A stretch of 56,774 nucleotides of DNA from Lingula anatina (lineage: Eukaryota; Brachiopoda; Lingulata; Lingulida; Lingulidae). The stretch's first letter is position 1; each line of letters starts with the position of its first letter. Where the stretch lies: contig NW_019775680.1 in the NCBI RefSeq assembly GCF_001039355.2, positions 877,972 to 934,745 on the forward strand, read 5' to 3'. Position numbers and translations under genes: made by a program. The notes beneath the pieces were generated by a model, which worked only from the letters and a program-made list of their open reading frames with translations, did no database searches and was not told the origin of the DNA. Of this stretch, positions 24,605-36,600 are shown one piece after another.

Positions 24605-24772
24605 CAGGCCCGTAGCCAGAAGGGGTCTGGGGGGTTCAAAAGAACCGCCCTTTTTGCTGGGAAAAGGTCCACTTTGGATCAAATTTGATCTAGGTACATG
24701 AAGATTTTATGGTAAAGGGACCACTGTTTCAGAAAACGAACCCCCCAATTTAAATTGCTGGCTACAGGCCTG
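24605..24772. mobile_element. Short non-autonomous element (family A), copy 3 (within duplicated segment)
   Basis: Identical to the copy at 22735-22902; it is present because the surrounding segment is duplicated. Confidence 0.85.
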
Positions 24773-25109
24773 CTCACTGGCGAATGTAATCATAAACAAA
24801 AGTGAAACAGGAAACTACAGGTATCACTGCTAGTACTGTTTGTTTACACATATTCAGTAGGATATTCAGTATTTTAGAGCTAATACATGAATGATTTTAA
24901 GATTAATCTATTGTTTCTCATTGATACAAACAAACAAACAAACAAAAAAGCATCCACTCGTAGGGGAAAAACAGAAGTAATTCAAGTTTTTCATTTTCTC
25001 TTCTCTCTTTTCAGGTTTTTCAAAGTTATATTTAAAAGAAGTTACATGCTATGATGTCAGATTTGCAAAGTGCTCTTTTCTAAGAAGAAGAAGAAGAGGA
25101 CCAGAAAGA

Positions 25110-27261
25110 ATGAGTGCAATAACAGTTCTGTGGAAAAAACTGTCTGCTTTCATATTTTTCTTTATAAACATTGGAAAGAGACTGTTATGTTTTCTAAAAA
25201 TTAGGCGACGGAAAAATTCTGGGAATCTTCTGCCTCTAGCCAATCACTATCCATCGCCACCAGATGTCACTCATGCTGTGCCAGGAAATGAGGTAAATAT
25301 CTGAGCCATCCTCCACCTCCAATCCATCTCCATGGCTGCGTTCAGAATAGAAGTTATCGTATTAGCGGGATCGCTCTATCTCAGTGTGGCACTTGCTAAG
25401 GCACAGTCAATGTAATCAACTTAACTGTCTGAATCGATAACTTTTTAATATGATCACAATCTACGTCAAAAAAAGGTGTGTAAGATGGAATTTTAGGCTT
25501 GGATTGTGTGAAAGACAAAAATCAGTTTAGTCATGTACGGAGTACAACTTGTACACATTTTCTGAATGAGGATATGTATTTAGATGTCATGCTTCAGTCA
25601 TTTACCAAGTGTTTGTGAATGGTGACTAATGTTAAAAATGAACAGAAGCATAAAAACATTAAAAAATGATAAAAGTCCTATGATTATTTAGAGTGCTAAA
25701 AATGATAAAAGTCCCATGATTATTTAGGATTTTTGCATCTCTGCATTAAATGATATACTTATTCAACAAATCTCTCTTGCTAATCTTTTATGTTGATAAT
25801 GTCATTTTCAATTCAATTCTATTTTTCCAGGCTGACTTGGAGATGGAGGCCTGGGACTCCTGGGGAGTAGAAAACACCAACACCAGTGCAAATAAAAACC
25901 AAACAAGTAACTATAGTAACAGTAACCATGCAGGTTACTATGGAAACCGTAACCAGCCTGAGCCAGAACCGGAGCCAGAGCCAGACTATTTTGCTGATAT
26001 GGCCCCAGAGGTCAAGAAAACTGCAAAAGTAAGTTTCTGTCTTTATTTGTGGTAAACATGAGGAAATTCAGTGAGGAAATTTAATGGGGAAGTTTATTGA
26101 GGAAGTTCAAATGAACTCAAGGGGAAGTTATATTATAATTTTCAAAGCAATTTGATACAAAATGATAAAAAGACATTAATAATTTTTATTTTGAACAAAA
26201 GAAGATGCAAATATTTACTAAAAGTTTAAGTGTTGCATGAATAATATTGTATGAATATTAGTGGATTGATCTTTTATGATTATTTAAGGATTTTAGTCAC
26301 AGTACTGATACACATTGACTGAGAATTATTTTCTTGCATGGATTTTGCATTAATTTGTTAACTGCAATGCAAATAAAAAAACTAAAACTTTTTTCTAACT
26401 CAGATTTTAGTCAAGAAAAGAGAAGATTACAGTTATACAAGTGGAGGAAATATGTCCAGCAGACTTGCTATGAATTCTGTTATTCCTACACAAGTAAGAA
26501 AATTTTTTTATCATAACGATATTACTATAATTATAGAAAACAAACTAAACCTACAAGTTTGTCTAAGTTTTGTGTTTTAGGACCCCCTTAAATCTACATG
26601 TTGACTTGAATTTTTTTTCAAGAAATAAGGAAATGTGTAAAGTTCAGTTTTCATTCATTTATTTTATGTAAGCCCAGATCTAGATCTGGGCTTACATAAG
26701 GAATGGAATCTATTACCGCTGGAAATCCGAGCAATTCAGTCTACCAAACATTTTAAAAAAGAACTCAAAACATACCTTTTTAGGAAATATTTTGAACTCT
26801 TAATTGGTTTTATAAATCTTGTATTAATTGCATTTAATTGTATGGAATAATGACTGTTTTACCTAGATTTTATTTATGATATTTTATGTAGTATTATTTA
26901 TGATATTTTATGTAAAGTCTACTGAACATTTTAAATGGATTTTAGACTTAAATTAAATTTATTATTATTATTAATTTATTAGATGAAAAGCAGATACGGA
27001 TGAAGGAATTTATTCCATCATTTATTTAGGTGCTTATTTTATTTATTTATTTAGATGAGCCCAGATCTAGATGAATGGCAGGAAGAGGAAAGTGGCTGGG
27101 AGGGGGAGGACCTGTCATGGGAGGCCGACGCTGTCTTAAAGGAAAAACGTCGCATCGAGAGGGAAAATAGGCAGCAAGAACAGCAGCGCAAAAAGATGGA
27201 GCGTGAAGCACAGCGGTCGAGAAAAGACAGTGGTTCATTTACGGCAGTTAAACTGTCCTGA
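25110..27261 (+). CDS. EBAG9: EBAG9 (RCAS1), Golgi/secretory regulator
   Basis: Coding exons 25110-25292, 25831-26028, 26404-26493 and 27055-27261, all with GT/AG borders and phase 0 junctions, give 225 residues (human 213). Residues about 6-28 form the N-terminal hydrophobic anchor followed by a basic IRRRK cluster. Next come a Trp-Asp-Ser-Trp acidic segment, a Pro-Glu repeat leading to DYFADMAPEVKKTAK, ILVKKRED, and a C-terminal coiled coil (EEQQRKKMEREAQ-like) ending in AVKLS. Human EBAG9 has the same order (DYFKDM, IVIKKRE, AAEQQRKKMEKEAQR, GVKLS). In vertebrates it is a Golgi-associated protein that modulates vesicle sorting and exocytosis. A 5' non-coding exon probably ends at 22206. 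The start chosen is the first ATG that joins the conserved frame; two upstream ATGs open only tiny frames. Confidence 0.95.
26664..26699. repeat. Perfect 36-bp palindrome
   Basis: Each half is TTATGTAAGCCCAGATCT or its exact complement, centred between 26681 and 26682. It abuts the LINE remnant that starts at 26700. The 15-mer AGCCCAGATCTAGAT also occurs at the start of the last EBAG9 exon, about 390 bp downstream. Confidence 0.95.
26700..26965 (+). mobile_element. 3' remnant of a non-LTR retrotransposon (LINE)
   Basis: Frame at about 26704-26805 reads WN-LLPLEIRAIQS..FKKELKTYLFRKYF. This W-N-x-L-P-x-x-I-R ... F-K-x-x-L-K-T-x-L-F pattern is typical of the extreme C-terminus of LINE ORF2 proteins of the CR1/L2/jockey-like groups. 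An AT-rich tail with short direct repeats (tatttatgatattttatgta) and an ATT run follows. It is severely 5'-truncated and inactive, in the last EBAG9 intron. Confidence 0.7.
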
Positions 27262-28675
27262 TGCATAATGGTTGAGAATTGTTTCAAAACTGTGCTTTCA
27301 TAAAATAAAATGGGATGGATTCAAATTTTTGTATTTCAAGACATTGCTTTCTTGAACTGAGATGGGACAGATTCTCTCCAAACTTGGTACTCTCTGGGTC
27401 TGCTCACACAAGGCCATTTTAGACCTGACTTTGGTCCAACTTGTGTCATCAGTCCAGAGGACACCTGTAAACTTCTTGCATGTCTAGACTGTTTAATATT
27501 AAGATATTAAACATCAGTTTGGTTGTCTCACTTTCCCAAGTTAGATGTGGTAACAGTTCAATAATGTTCATGTTTAAACATTCTATATACAACAAACTGA
27601 CATATTTTCATCTTTAAACAGATATTATATTCTGAAGCATTTTATTGTCAGTGCATCAGTCTAAGAGATCTCACAGAATATATGGCCTTGTATCAAGCAA
27701 CTGGTTTAAAGAATGTATAGCCCTGTAGTAGCACCCTGAGTAGCAGAGTTAATTGGAAATGGCAGAGGCATGCTAGTAAGGGGTCCTGTTCTCATAGACT
27801 CCCATCAGTCTAAGACCCCATTCCCACAGTAGATCGATCTATCCCTGTGGGGAGTCTCACTAGATTACTGTCAGCTTAGCCGGCATGAGCGTCTGTCCCA
27901 CCTACTAAAAGCTGTAAGGGGGTAATGAACTTCTGTGCGAGCTTGGCTGACATCAATTAAGCGTGAACCCCCAGGGAGTAAAGTCGATCTAGATGGATTG
28001 ATCTAAATCTATGGGAATGCACTCTATGTAGGTGGATCCAACTCTGTGGGGACTCTCATTGAATGCAGTCTGTTTAACAGATTAACAAGCTGCCTGTTGG
28101 CATAAAGTAGAATACAAAAAAAAAGCTTATGAAGTTATGATTATACTAATATGTTGACAATGAGGTATGTTATTCTGTGCAGAGTTGGATTGAACTATGT
28201 AGACTAATAGTTTCTATGGGAATGGGGTTGTAGAGATGTGTTTCTTTAAATCCCTGGAACTTGGGATGTGTAAGTGGGGGTAGGGATGGTAGTTAAATGG
28301 TTTTAGTACAAGTATGGCTTAAAGCTCTTCGGTGTGAAAACATTCTTTATGGTATTCACTGCAAATTAGGTGGACTATTTATTTATTTATGGGTTTTTTG
28401 TTTTATTATTTTTTTTTATTAGAGGATCTAGAAGGATGAGGAATAAAAGTGTTTGAGAAATGTTTATCTTTGGCACTGTGCACCTGCACAGCTGATGCAA
28501 TTTATTTTCAGTGTAATATAGGCTATTGCTTTTACGATATTGTTCTGAGCTGTATTTTTTTCCTTATTTCACCCTTGGTGCAGGAGCTTCTGTACATTAT
28601 CCTTGTTAATGTGTTTTATTATGAAGATCAGAATTTATATTATGGTTATATGAGGAGGTTATATAATAAAGTTTA
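27262..28675 (+). other. EBAG9 3' UTR with two polyadenylation signals
   Basis: AATAAA at 27304-27309 would give a short 3' UTR. A second at 28666-28671 would give a 1.4-kb one that includes the MITE-like insertion at 27812-28230. No coding sequence seen. Confidence 0.5.
27812..28230. mobile_element. MITE-like element, family B copy 2 (possibly nested)
   Basis: Outer termini 'ctaagaccccattcccacag' and the complement of 'ctatgggaatggggttgtag' form an inverted repeat. Inside, 'gtctgtcccacctact' and 'gtaagggggtaat' match the copy at 5395-5690. A second inner unit (about 28015-28070, ggatccaactctgtggggac) resembles the ends of the copy at 43060-43320. It lies in the probable EBAG9 3' UTR. Confidence 0.6.
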
Positions 28676-28754
28676 AGAAGACAAAGTTGAGACTGTTCTA
28701 CTTTTTTGGTCAGAAAACGGGTCTTGCGATAGGTCTATGCAGAAGATCCTACAC

Positions 28755-29066
28755 TTTTTTTTTTTTTTTTTTTTTTTTNNNNNNNNNNNNNNNNNNNNNN
28801 NNNNNNNNNNNNNNNNNNNNNNNNNNNNNNNNNNNNNNNNNNNNNNNNNNNNNNNNNNNNNNNNNNNNNNNNNNNNNNNNNNNNNNNNNNNNNNNNNNNN
28901 NNNNNNNNNNNNNNNNNNNNNNNNNNNNNNNNNNNNNNNNNNNNNNNNNNNNNNNNNNNNNNNNNNNNNNNNNNNNNNNNNNNNNNNNNNNNNNNNNNNN
29001 NNNNNNNNNNNNNNNNNNNNNNNNNNNNNNNNNNNNNNNNNNNNNNNNNNNNNNNNNNNNNNNNNN
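28755..29066. other. Assembly gap preceded by a poly-T run
   Basis: 24 T (28755-28778) run directly into 288 N (28779-29066). Open frames across it are meaningless. Confidence 0.98.
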
Positions 29067-31233
29067 TCCATAAATCCCTACACTCTCTCTGCTTTTTGTA
29101 TGTCTTGTGATCTACATTATAAAACCATTTATATGTACTGCATGCATATCATCAATTGTGATACAATATCTTTGAATTAACTTGTACCCCAGTAAATAAG
29201 CTTTTTCATAAAAATAAATATATAATGACTACATAAAAATAAATAATATAAATAAAATGATAAATAGATGTAAAGAAAATGGCCAGGTGTTTTAAAATGG
29301 GCAGATATAACGTACTTGTACAATACGTACATGATTAATAATTTATTAACCCATTACAGTGACGTCATATTTGCTCCGTAACACTCGTCCAGCGGCCATT
29401 CTGGAGGGAAAGAACGACGGGGAATAGTAGCGTAAATATAGGTGAACCAAATAAAATGGAATAATCTTCATATCGTGATCAAGTACACCAAAAGGAAAAT
29501 AGTATATACATGTGAAAACTTCAGTTGATCAGCGTGATCGACCCATATAAACTCAAGACAGTCCAAAGACGTGAAATCCTGACCTACCCCTGTATCCCAA
29601 CATCGTGGAATGTTGTCAGAAGCTAGTTCAGTTATCTTGTACTTCATTTTTCTTGTTCATTGGGTAATAAAAGTTATAGTTTTAGAGAGTTTACTGTGTA
29701 ATCATAAGTTCAACCTTTCATAGAAGCAACTTTGTACATAAAGGATAGATATAAGGAGGAATTTGAGCTGACTATCGGGATCAAGCCTTACGGACTCAAA
29801 GAAGACAGTATGCAGGGTTGTGACAAGAAATATTGCTGTCAGATATGATTTAACTGTACATCATGAAGCTGTCAGAAATTATTTCAGCATTCTTGTGCTT
29901 CATTTTGGTTCATTAGGAAGTATTTGTAACATGACTGTTGTTTGAGAGTTCAATATTTTACCATGAATTCAACCATTCAAAGTAGCAACATTGCTAGCAT
30001 TTTATTATTAGTCCAGACCTTCACAGAAGCAATGTATTTTTCAAAATTATGACATTCAATGTAACATAACAACAAGTCAGTTCATGAATTGATCTTTATT
30101 TGATTGAAAATATAGGAAAATGCACATTTTGTATGGATAAAAGTAAACAAAATGCAAAACATTGTTGCACAATTCAATGACAGATTATCAGGGTCCCTTT
30201 CCTTTTGGTTGATAACACTGACATGAAAAATATTTCCATACTTTCAATGATGCAATGCAACATGTACATGAGCATATTAAGTCGAATCAAGCCACCATAA
30301 TTTGAGAAACCTGTTTAGTATATTTTTAATCTATGTCTAGAGAAATGCTTGATTGAAGACTCACAATTGATATGTGCTGTGTGGGTATGTACATATTAGG
30401 CCTTAGATGGTGTTACTAAGCAGTTTGTAATTTTATTTAGGAGAATTCCACAACTGGTGGTCACAATTTAAAAATGCACAACAGTGACAACCTACATGTA
30501 CAACAGCCATCTGTTTCTGCATATCAGACCATCTGTGGGAGGTGCACCATACAAAATTTTATATTTCTTGCAAACTTTTCCATTTAGCCTTTAAACATAT
30601 GAGAAAGAAAAAAGTGTTTTCATTTCTTCTTGTGCTTCTGCTCACAATTCTAAATAAATAGAAAACCTGTCCTTGTTGTATGCAAGCTATCAGGATAACA
30701 ACTTTAAAACAACAAATGAACAATGAAATAAATAAACAAATCCAATTAAATAACTCCTGTCATGCACTGAATTTCACTCTCCTGATGTTCAGATCCTGTC
30801 TCCTCAGCTGGTCACAAAGATATAAGAATATTTTTTCNCAAATTCCCAACCTTCAAAATCTTTTCTTCCCCAAACAGTCCAACCCAGTTATTGCATAACT
30901 CAAGTAAACCTAAGTAACCGACTAATGGATCCGTTTCACCAGTTGCCTACGCGCGATGACTACATTAGTTGTTTTACAGCAAACTTCCATATATCGCAAT
31001 CTAACAATTCTGTTAATTTTCGTAAATCAGCAATCTGCTAAACAACAGTGAAATAAAAACAATAGAATAGCCCCACTATTCTGACATTCTACGGCAAACC
31101 ACTTCCCATTTGTGTAATGTATACATACAATATCAATACTGTGTACATGACGCAATCCAGACGCCAGCAAGGAGTGAAGGAGTTTTCATTAATTACTTGA
31201 CAGACGAGTATAGTATTAATGGTCATAGCTTAC
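29067..31233. other. Intergenic stretch; diverged internal duplication
   Basis: No exon recognised. A diverged direct repeat of about 258-bp period is visible: 'tgtcagaa', 'cttgt.cttcatttt', 'ttcaacc.ttca.ag.agcaac' recur in the same order at about 29606-29741 and 29862-30000. Near 29360-29400 there is a CpG-bearing block with TGACGTCA, possibly a promoter. Single N at 30838. Confidence 0.5.
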
Positions 31234-31343
31234 CCGACGTTTTGTATTATATTTTCCTCGAATGATCTGGTAGCAGCCCATCTCAAACTTTGCAAAAATG
31301 TGTTAGAAACGGAGAGCATCTGTGAAGCGCTGCGAATTGCCAT
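31234..31343 (-). CDS. Candidate first coding exon, mitochondrial-presequence-like
   Basis: On the minus strand an ATG (31343) opens 36 codons plus two bases up to a good donor (GG|GTAAGC, 31234). The peptide begins MAIRSASQMLSVSN and continues FLQSLRWAATRSF: basic, Ser/Ala/Leu-rich and free of acidic residues for about 29 positions, as in mitochondrial targeting sequences. It lies about 225 bp from the divergent RUFY start, so the two may share a promoter. I could not find a phase-compatible second exon in the 2.1 kb before the assembly gap; the rest may lie in the gap. Identity unknown, and a chance open frame remains possible. Confidence 0.3.
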
Positions 31344-31568
31344 GTTGCCGTGTGGGTGACCTTATGACCTAGTAATGTTTCCTGAACTTACCCCTACTAA
31401 CTATGACCTTTCATCTCAACAATATTTAAAATAAAAATATTTTGGTATTGAAAACTGTATTTTTGTGCATCCGTATACATATAATAGGTACAGCTTAGTA
31501 CAAAATCATAAAAAGATGACTTTGGATCGAGGGTAAATCTCAATCACAGGAGAGCTCTCGTAAACAAG

Positions 31569-33083
31569 ATGGCAGCGCCCAGTGTGGAGGGTCTTCCTCT
31601 TACGGATACATCTTCAGCTGGCGGGGACCCAGGGGTAGCAAAACCCATTGCAACTACTCAGAAAGATGAATCATCTTACTGGCCATCTCCTGTTATTGCT
31701 TTTATCAGGGGGAAAGATCCTGGAGCGAATAAAACCAAACCTAAACGCGAAAGTAAGTAATGTTGTCAGATTTTTCAGGGTTTGTGCATTTCCTGGTTCG
31801 TGTTTGTGTCAGATATCAGAGCGTATTGAGCGAGACCTAATGTGCATTTTGAAGGTTGTGTATAGAGTGAATTGATATTTGATAAAGTTGCATTACTTGA
31901 TGTGGCTCGGTGGCTCCAAAAAAGTTCTGGATTATTAGATCATCTTTACACGATATACTCGAGGTTTTTTAATTTAGCATCATTAAAATTATATTTGAAT
32001 CCATCAGTTTCATTCACAATTTATCTGTATTCGAATCCAGATAGCATGATTTACTATAAGAGGCTTTGAGTATGTGTTCAAGTAGGGGTACTTGGTAGAC
32101 TTCAGATAAATTGGATGAATATTTGATAACTAGTAAATAATAGACCAAAATGTTGAGAGGATTTTGATTGCATCCTTCATCAATGTAGAGGTCAATCTCG
32201 GAGTGTGTCCTGCATTCTGGCCCTTGATCCTTTTCATATCTTGTCTGTATCACAATATTTTGACTGGTCCTAACATTATGCTTCCAAAGGATTTGTTCCC
32301 TTTCACAAGTTTGTTTCCAAGTTTTTAAAATAACCATTTAAAATTAATCCAGGTAGCTGGTCAGAATGATTGTAGATCTCTGTGTAGATTTAATAGGCAG
32401 GCTATCAAGCTGTTGATCCCTCAAAAAAGTTGCTGTACAGATTAGTATACCCTACAATTTGGAAAGGGTCTTAGATCAAAATGTGTAAAGTGCAAGATAT
32501 AACATTATTGCTATTTTATTTTTATTGAAAAAGAAAGGAAAAAAAACAAACAAAAAAAAAAAAACGGAAAGTTGACAGTATGCAGGCAGCTGGGTCAAGT
32601 CACTATATGTATTGTAAGGTGCAATGTGCAAGTTAATGGAATTGTTTGCAAAGTTGCACTGAAAATGGTTTAAAGTATGGTAAACATACTTATTTGTTGA
32701 GATGCTATGCATTAACTCTATCTTAAAAATAGCACTACATGTTGTCTTTCTGCCAACATAATTTTGTCCGACTCGTATTTGCAATATCTGCAGACATACT
32801 GTAGCCTTAACGTAATAATAATTAAATTATATTAATAATATATTTGTTTATTTTAAGTCGTAAATCCATAAAATATTAAGAAGACTTTTCAACATGAAAT
32901 TTAAAAAGTTTATATGTAAAAATGATTTTTGAAATATATGCATATTTAATTAAATTTTCACTACAGACATAGTTGATTTAAAGTAAAAAATCCAAGATTT
33001 CACGTTTTGTTATTTTAACAAAAAATGAATTTGAGTAAAACATCATTAAAATGTGTTTTTTCTCTATGAAATGAATTTAGTGT

Positions 33084-33124
<41 letters not shown>

Positions 33125-33554
33125 TAAAAGTAAAAAAAGAAAAAAAGAACAGCAACTTTTTTTGCGCCGACCGGTTTCTTTCTTTCTTCAGGGGTTTTTT
33201 GTTTATTTGTTACTAGGTGATGTCATAAAGGCTAAAATGTGACATCTGTAACAATGGGTGTTTAATTGTTACTTTTACCAATGCTTTTATCTATTCAATG
33301 TAGGTTTATACTTATTAATGAATAGATTTTCTTTCATTTCCCTTTCTGTTTGGGTTGTTTCCCTAGTGAATTTATAAAATGGGAATACCGGAAAGTCCTT
33401 GTTTTTGTGCATAGGGCATTCCCTAATATGCCCACTCAGACGACGTCACATTTTAGCCTTCATGACATCACCTAGTAACAAATAAACAAAAAACCCTGAA
33501 GAAAGAAAGAAACCGGTCGGGGCAAAAAAAAAGTTGCTGTTCTTTTTTTCTTTT

Positions 33555-33650
<96 letters not shown>

Positions 33651-36600
33651 CAGTAATGTGTTAGAGAAGCCAGAATGCATTCATACATCATTATTAATGG
33701 CAACATTAATAATGAGCTGTAATATTTATACTCTAAATCCTCAGAGCACATGTCTTAAAAACCAGTTAAGCTCTAGGATGAACAAAAAGGCATATTAACC
33801 CATTTCAGTGACAATTGTTGCATATCCCTTAAAGTCTCTTGGTGATTAGATTACTGTCTGGTGAGCATCCAAGTCATAAACATATGCAGAAATCAATAGA
33901 TTGGCAAGCAGTGCCAGAAAGCCTGCACTGGCAAGTGTTATACTGTATGGAATGGTCTTAGAGAATTATTGACCCATAAGAACAGAATCTCCATTATCGC
34001 AACAAGCACCGAGGAACCCATTGGTTTGGATATATTTACCTGGGAAAAGCTTTTCCCTGGAATAGTGACTCACTCTCTCATCTCATCTCATCAGCTGGCA
34101 TTTCTGGGAGCTGTTTTGCAGGGTTTTTTTCTGGAAATTCAAAATGGCAGAAGAGACTATTTATCTGTGTAACTTCCGAGTGTCTGTGGATGGAGATTGG
34201 CTATGTCTGCGTGAGCTGCAAGATGTGCAGTTAGATATGCAGCACAGTATGCTCATGTCACCCACTGATGATGGTCAGTCTCTTATAATACATTTTATAT
34301 GTAATATTAGCTACTTTACATAGTATGTATTAATTAATTCTGGAGTCTAGGTAATTGTGGATTTAGATTCAACCTCCAGTTATTTTCTATGAGGTGTTCA
34401 ATCTTCTGGAATCATGAGACACTTGTCAAATGGAAATACCATTCTCTATCAAAAAGCAGTCATGAAGGATACTTGTTTTAGCATAAAACATTCATTTACA
34501 GGCATGTAGACAGCAATTTCAAAGGAGAGGACTCTTTCCCTGAAAAAAATACTGGGAAGCCTAACATAGAACCAAGATCTTATTTTGATTCACAGTATCC
34601 CTTTGCCCAGCCATAAGTGTTTCTTTTGAACAGTGTCTGGAAGCCCTCAAACACCTCATCCTCCATTCCTCCTTAGCCCAGCCTACAGGCTTGATTTGGT
34701 AAAGCATGAAAGTTAATGTTTTACCAGAATGTGTCTTCATGTTTGAAAATATTTTCTGCCAGGTTATCATGTTATTTGATACAGTGGATTGATAGGGAAG
34801 ACCGAGTTGTTTGAAGCACAGTCTTGTTATTAGCTGCTATTACCAAATCAATACTTCATTCTATTATTGTGTGTTCATAGATTATATATCAGAAATGAGG
34901 ACCTGTCATTTCAAAGGGGAATGGTTTCTTAGTATTTCTAAGTTTCTGAGTATCTATATTTATGTATTATATTCGTAGATACTGTAGTAAAGAGTATGTT
35001 GTTGATTTTGTATAGGTTGGAGTAAATGTCATTTTCAGCTGAAGATAGACTATTTTAATATTCTAACATTTAAAAATGTTAGAAAAGAATCTTATGACTC
35101 CTGTCAGCTATGTGATATGCAATCTTAATGAACAAAAGTGAAACTGTTGTGTTCCTTTTGTATTAAAAATGGTAGATTTACCTGGAAATAAAAAAGTACT
35201 ACCTTGGCTAGGCCCCTATGTGGAACCCAGCGTGCAGATGCATATTGAGAATAACTGCTTTTAGCTTGCTTAATCCACCCCATGAGTATAGCATAAAGAC
35301 TGCAAATTTCCTGCAAAAGTGGTGCCAATACTTACATGAATGCACTTCCTTTATAAACTCTGTTTATTGAACCATATGGGCTATACCAAAATAGATGATA
35401 AATGGTAGTTGGTTGTGTACATGTTGATTTTAAAAGGTGTAGATCTATTCACTAGTAATATGGCATTGTCAGCAGTAGATTAACTCCTGAAAACAGGGGG
35501 GTGTGGTGGCCCAAATTTTGCAGAAGGTGTACATAGAGTAGGGAACCTTGTTCAGAAGTTTTTCCCTCTCCTGGATCTCCTATCTTTATATTATTTTAAT
35601 AAGGTAACTAGAATGGTTGTTCCAGCTAAGACCAATGAGATAACTAACGTAATTCAAGTGAACACTGTTTTTGCTTTGTATACTCATTATATTTTACAGA
35701 CTGGGTGTTTATGATTTTATTAAAGTATTTGTACTTGATCCCTGACAGTATGCTTCTAATGATGCCGGGAGGTTTAGACATTTATTGATTTTTTTTGTCC
35801 GTACTCGTCTATACACACTGAACTTTTCTCATATTTTGATGGATAATTTTAATATGTCTTTATCCAAATGAGTGCATTTTCACCAAGAAAGCCATGAATT
35901 GCAGAATTTTCATCAAATATTTTTCATTTTATTTATGCTAGTTTGTGTTTAGGTTAGGCATAGATGACAGAGATGGCTGTTATGTCAGGTTTTGAAGTTA
36001 CGGCATTTTTAATCAATGCACATAGACTCATCCCTTTTGCGTCATTGGTTCTGTTATTACTTTTATTCATCACCACTCAGTTATGAGTAGAATGTGGCTT
36101 GTATTTTTAGGAACCTATATCTTCTTAACATGTCATTAAATATTTTTGAAAAATGAACATTCTACTAAATTAACATCACATTTCTAGGACAAAATCCTCT
36201 TTCCAATAAAGGGTAAAATTCTTTGACTTATCAAAGCCATCCTTAAATCTATATTTGCAAATCTCTTGTTAAATTTTGTTATAATTGTTATTAGGGAGGG
36301 ATCCTATGGCTATTGAAAGGTCCAACTTGCTTCACGTGGCAAAACTAGTGATCAAAGAGCTGATTGACTCTTCTCTATCTCAAGGCAGGATGTTGGATGA
36401 TGATTTTGTTCCGCTACAACAGTTTTTTGTTGTATTGGAACATGTTCTTCGCCATGGGCTCAAACGTAAGATTTTAATCTATTCATGGGTTTTAGTCCAT
36501 TTTTCACTTATTCAGTGCTAAGTTGATTAAAGAAAATCAAATGCTTTTTCTCTGCCAGAGTAAATTATTTTAACCATAAATGTTGCATGCAACAAAGATT

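Noticed and set aside
28673-29180. Open frames of 128-147 codons
   Set aside because: They consist mainly of N; artefacts of the gap.
33468-33751. Ser-Leu and Ile-Tyr repeat frames
   Set aside because: Translations of (AG)n and (AT)n microsatellites.
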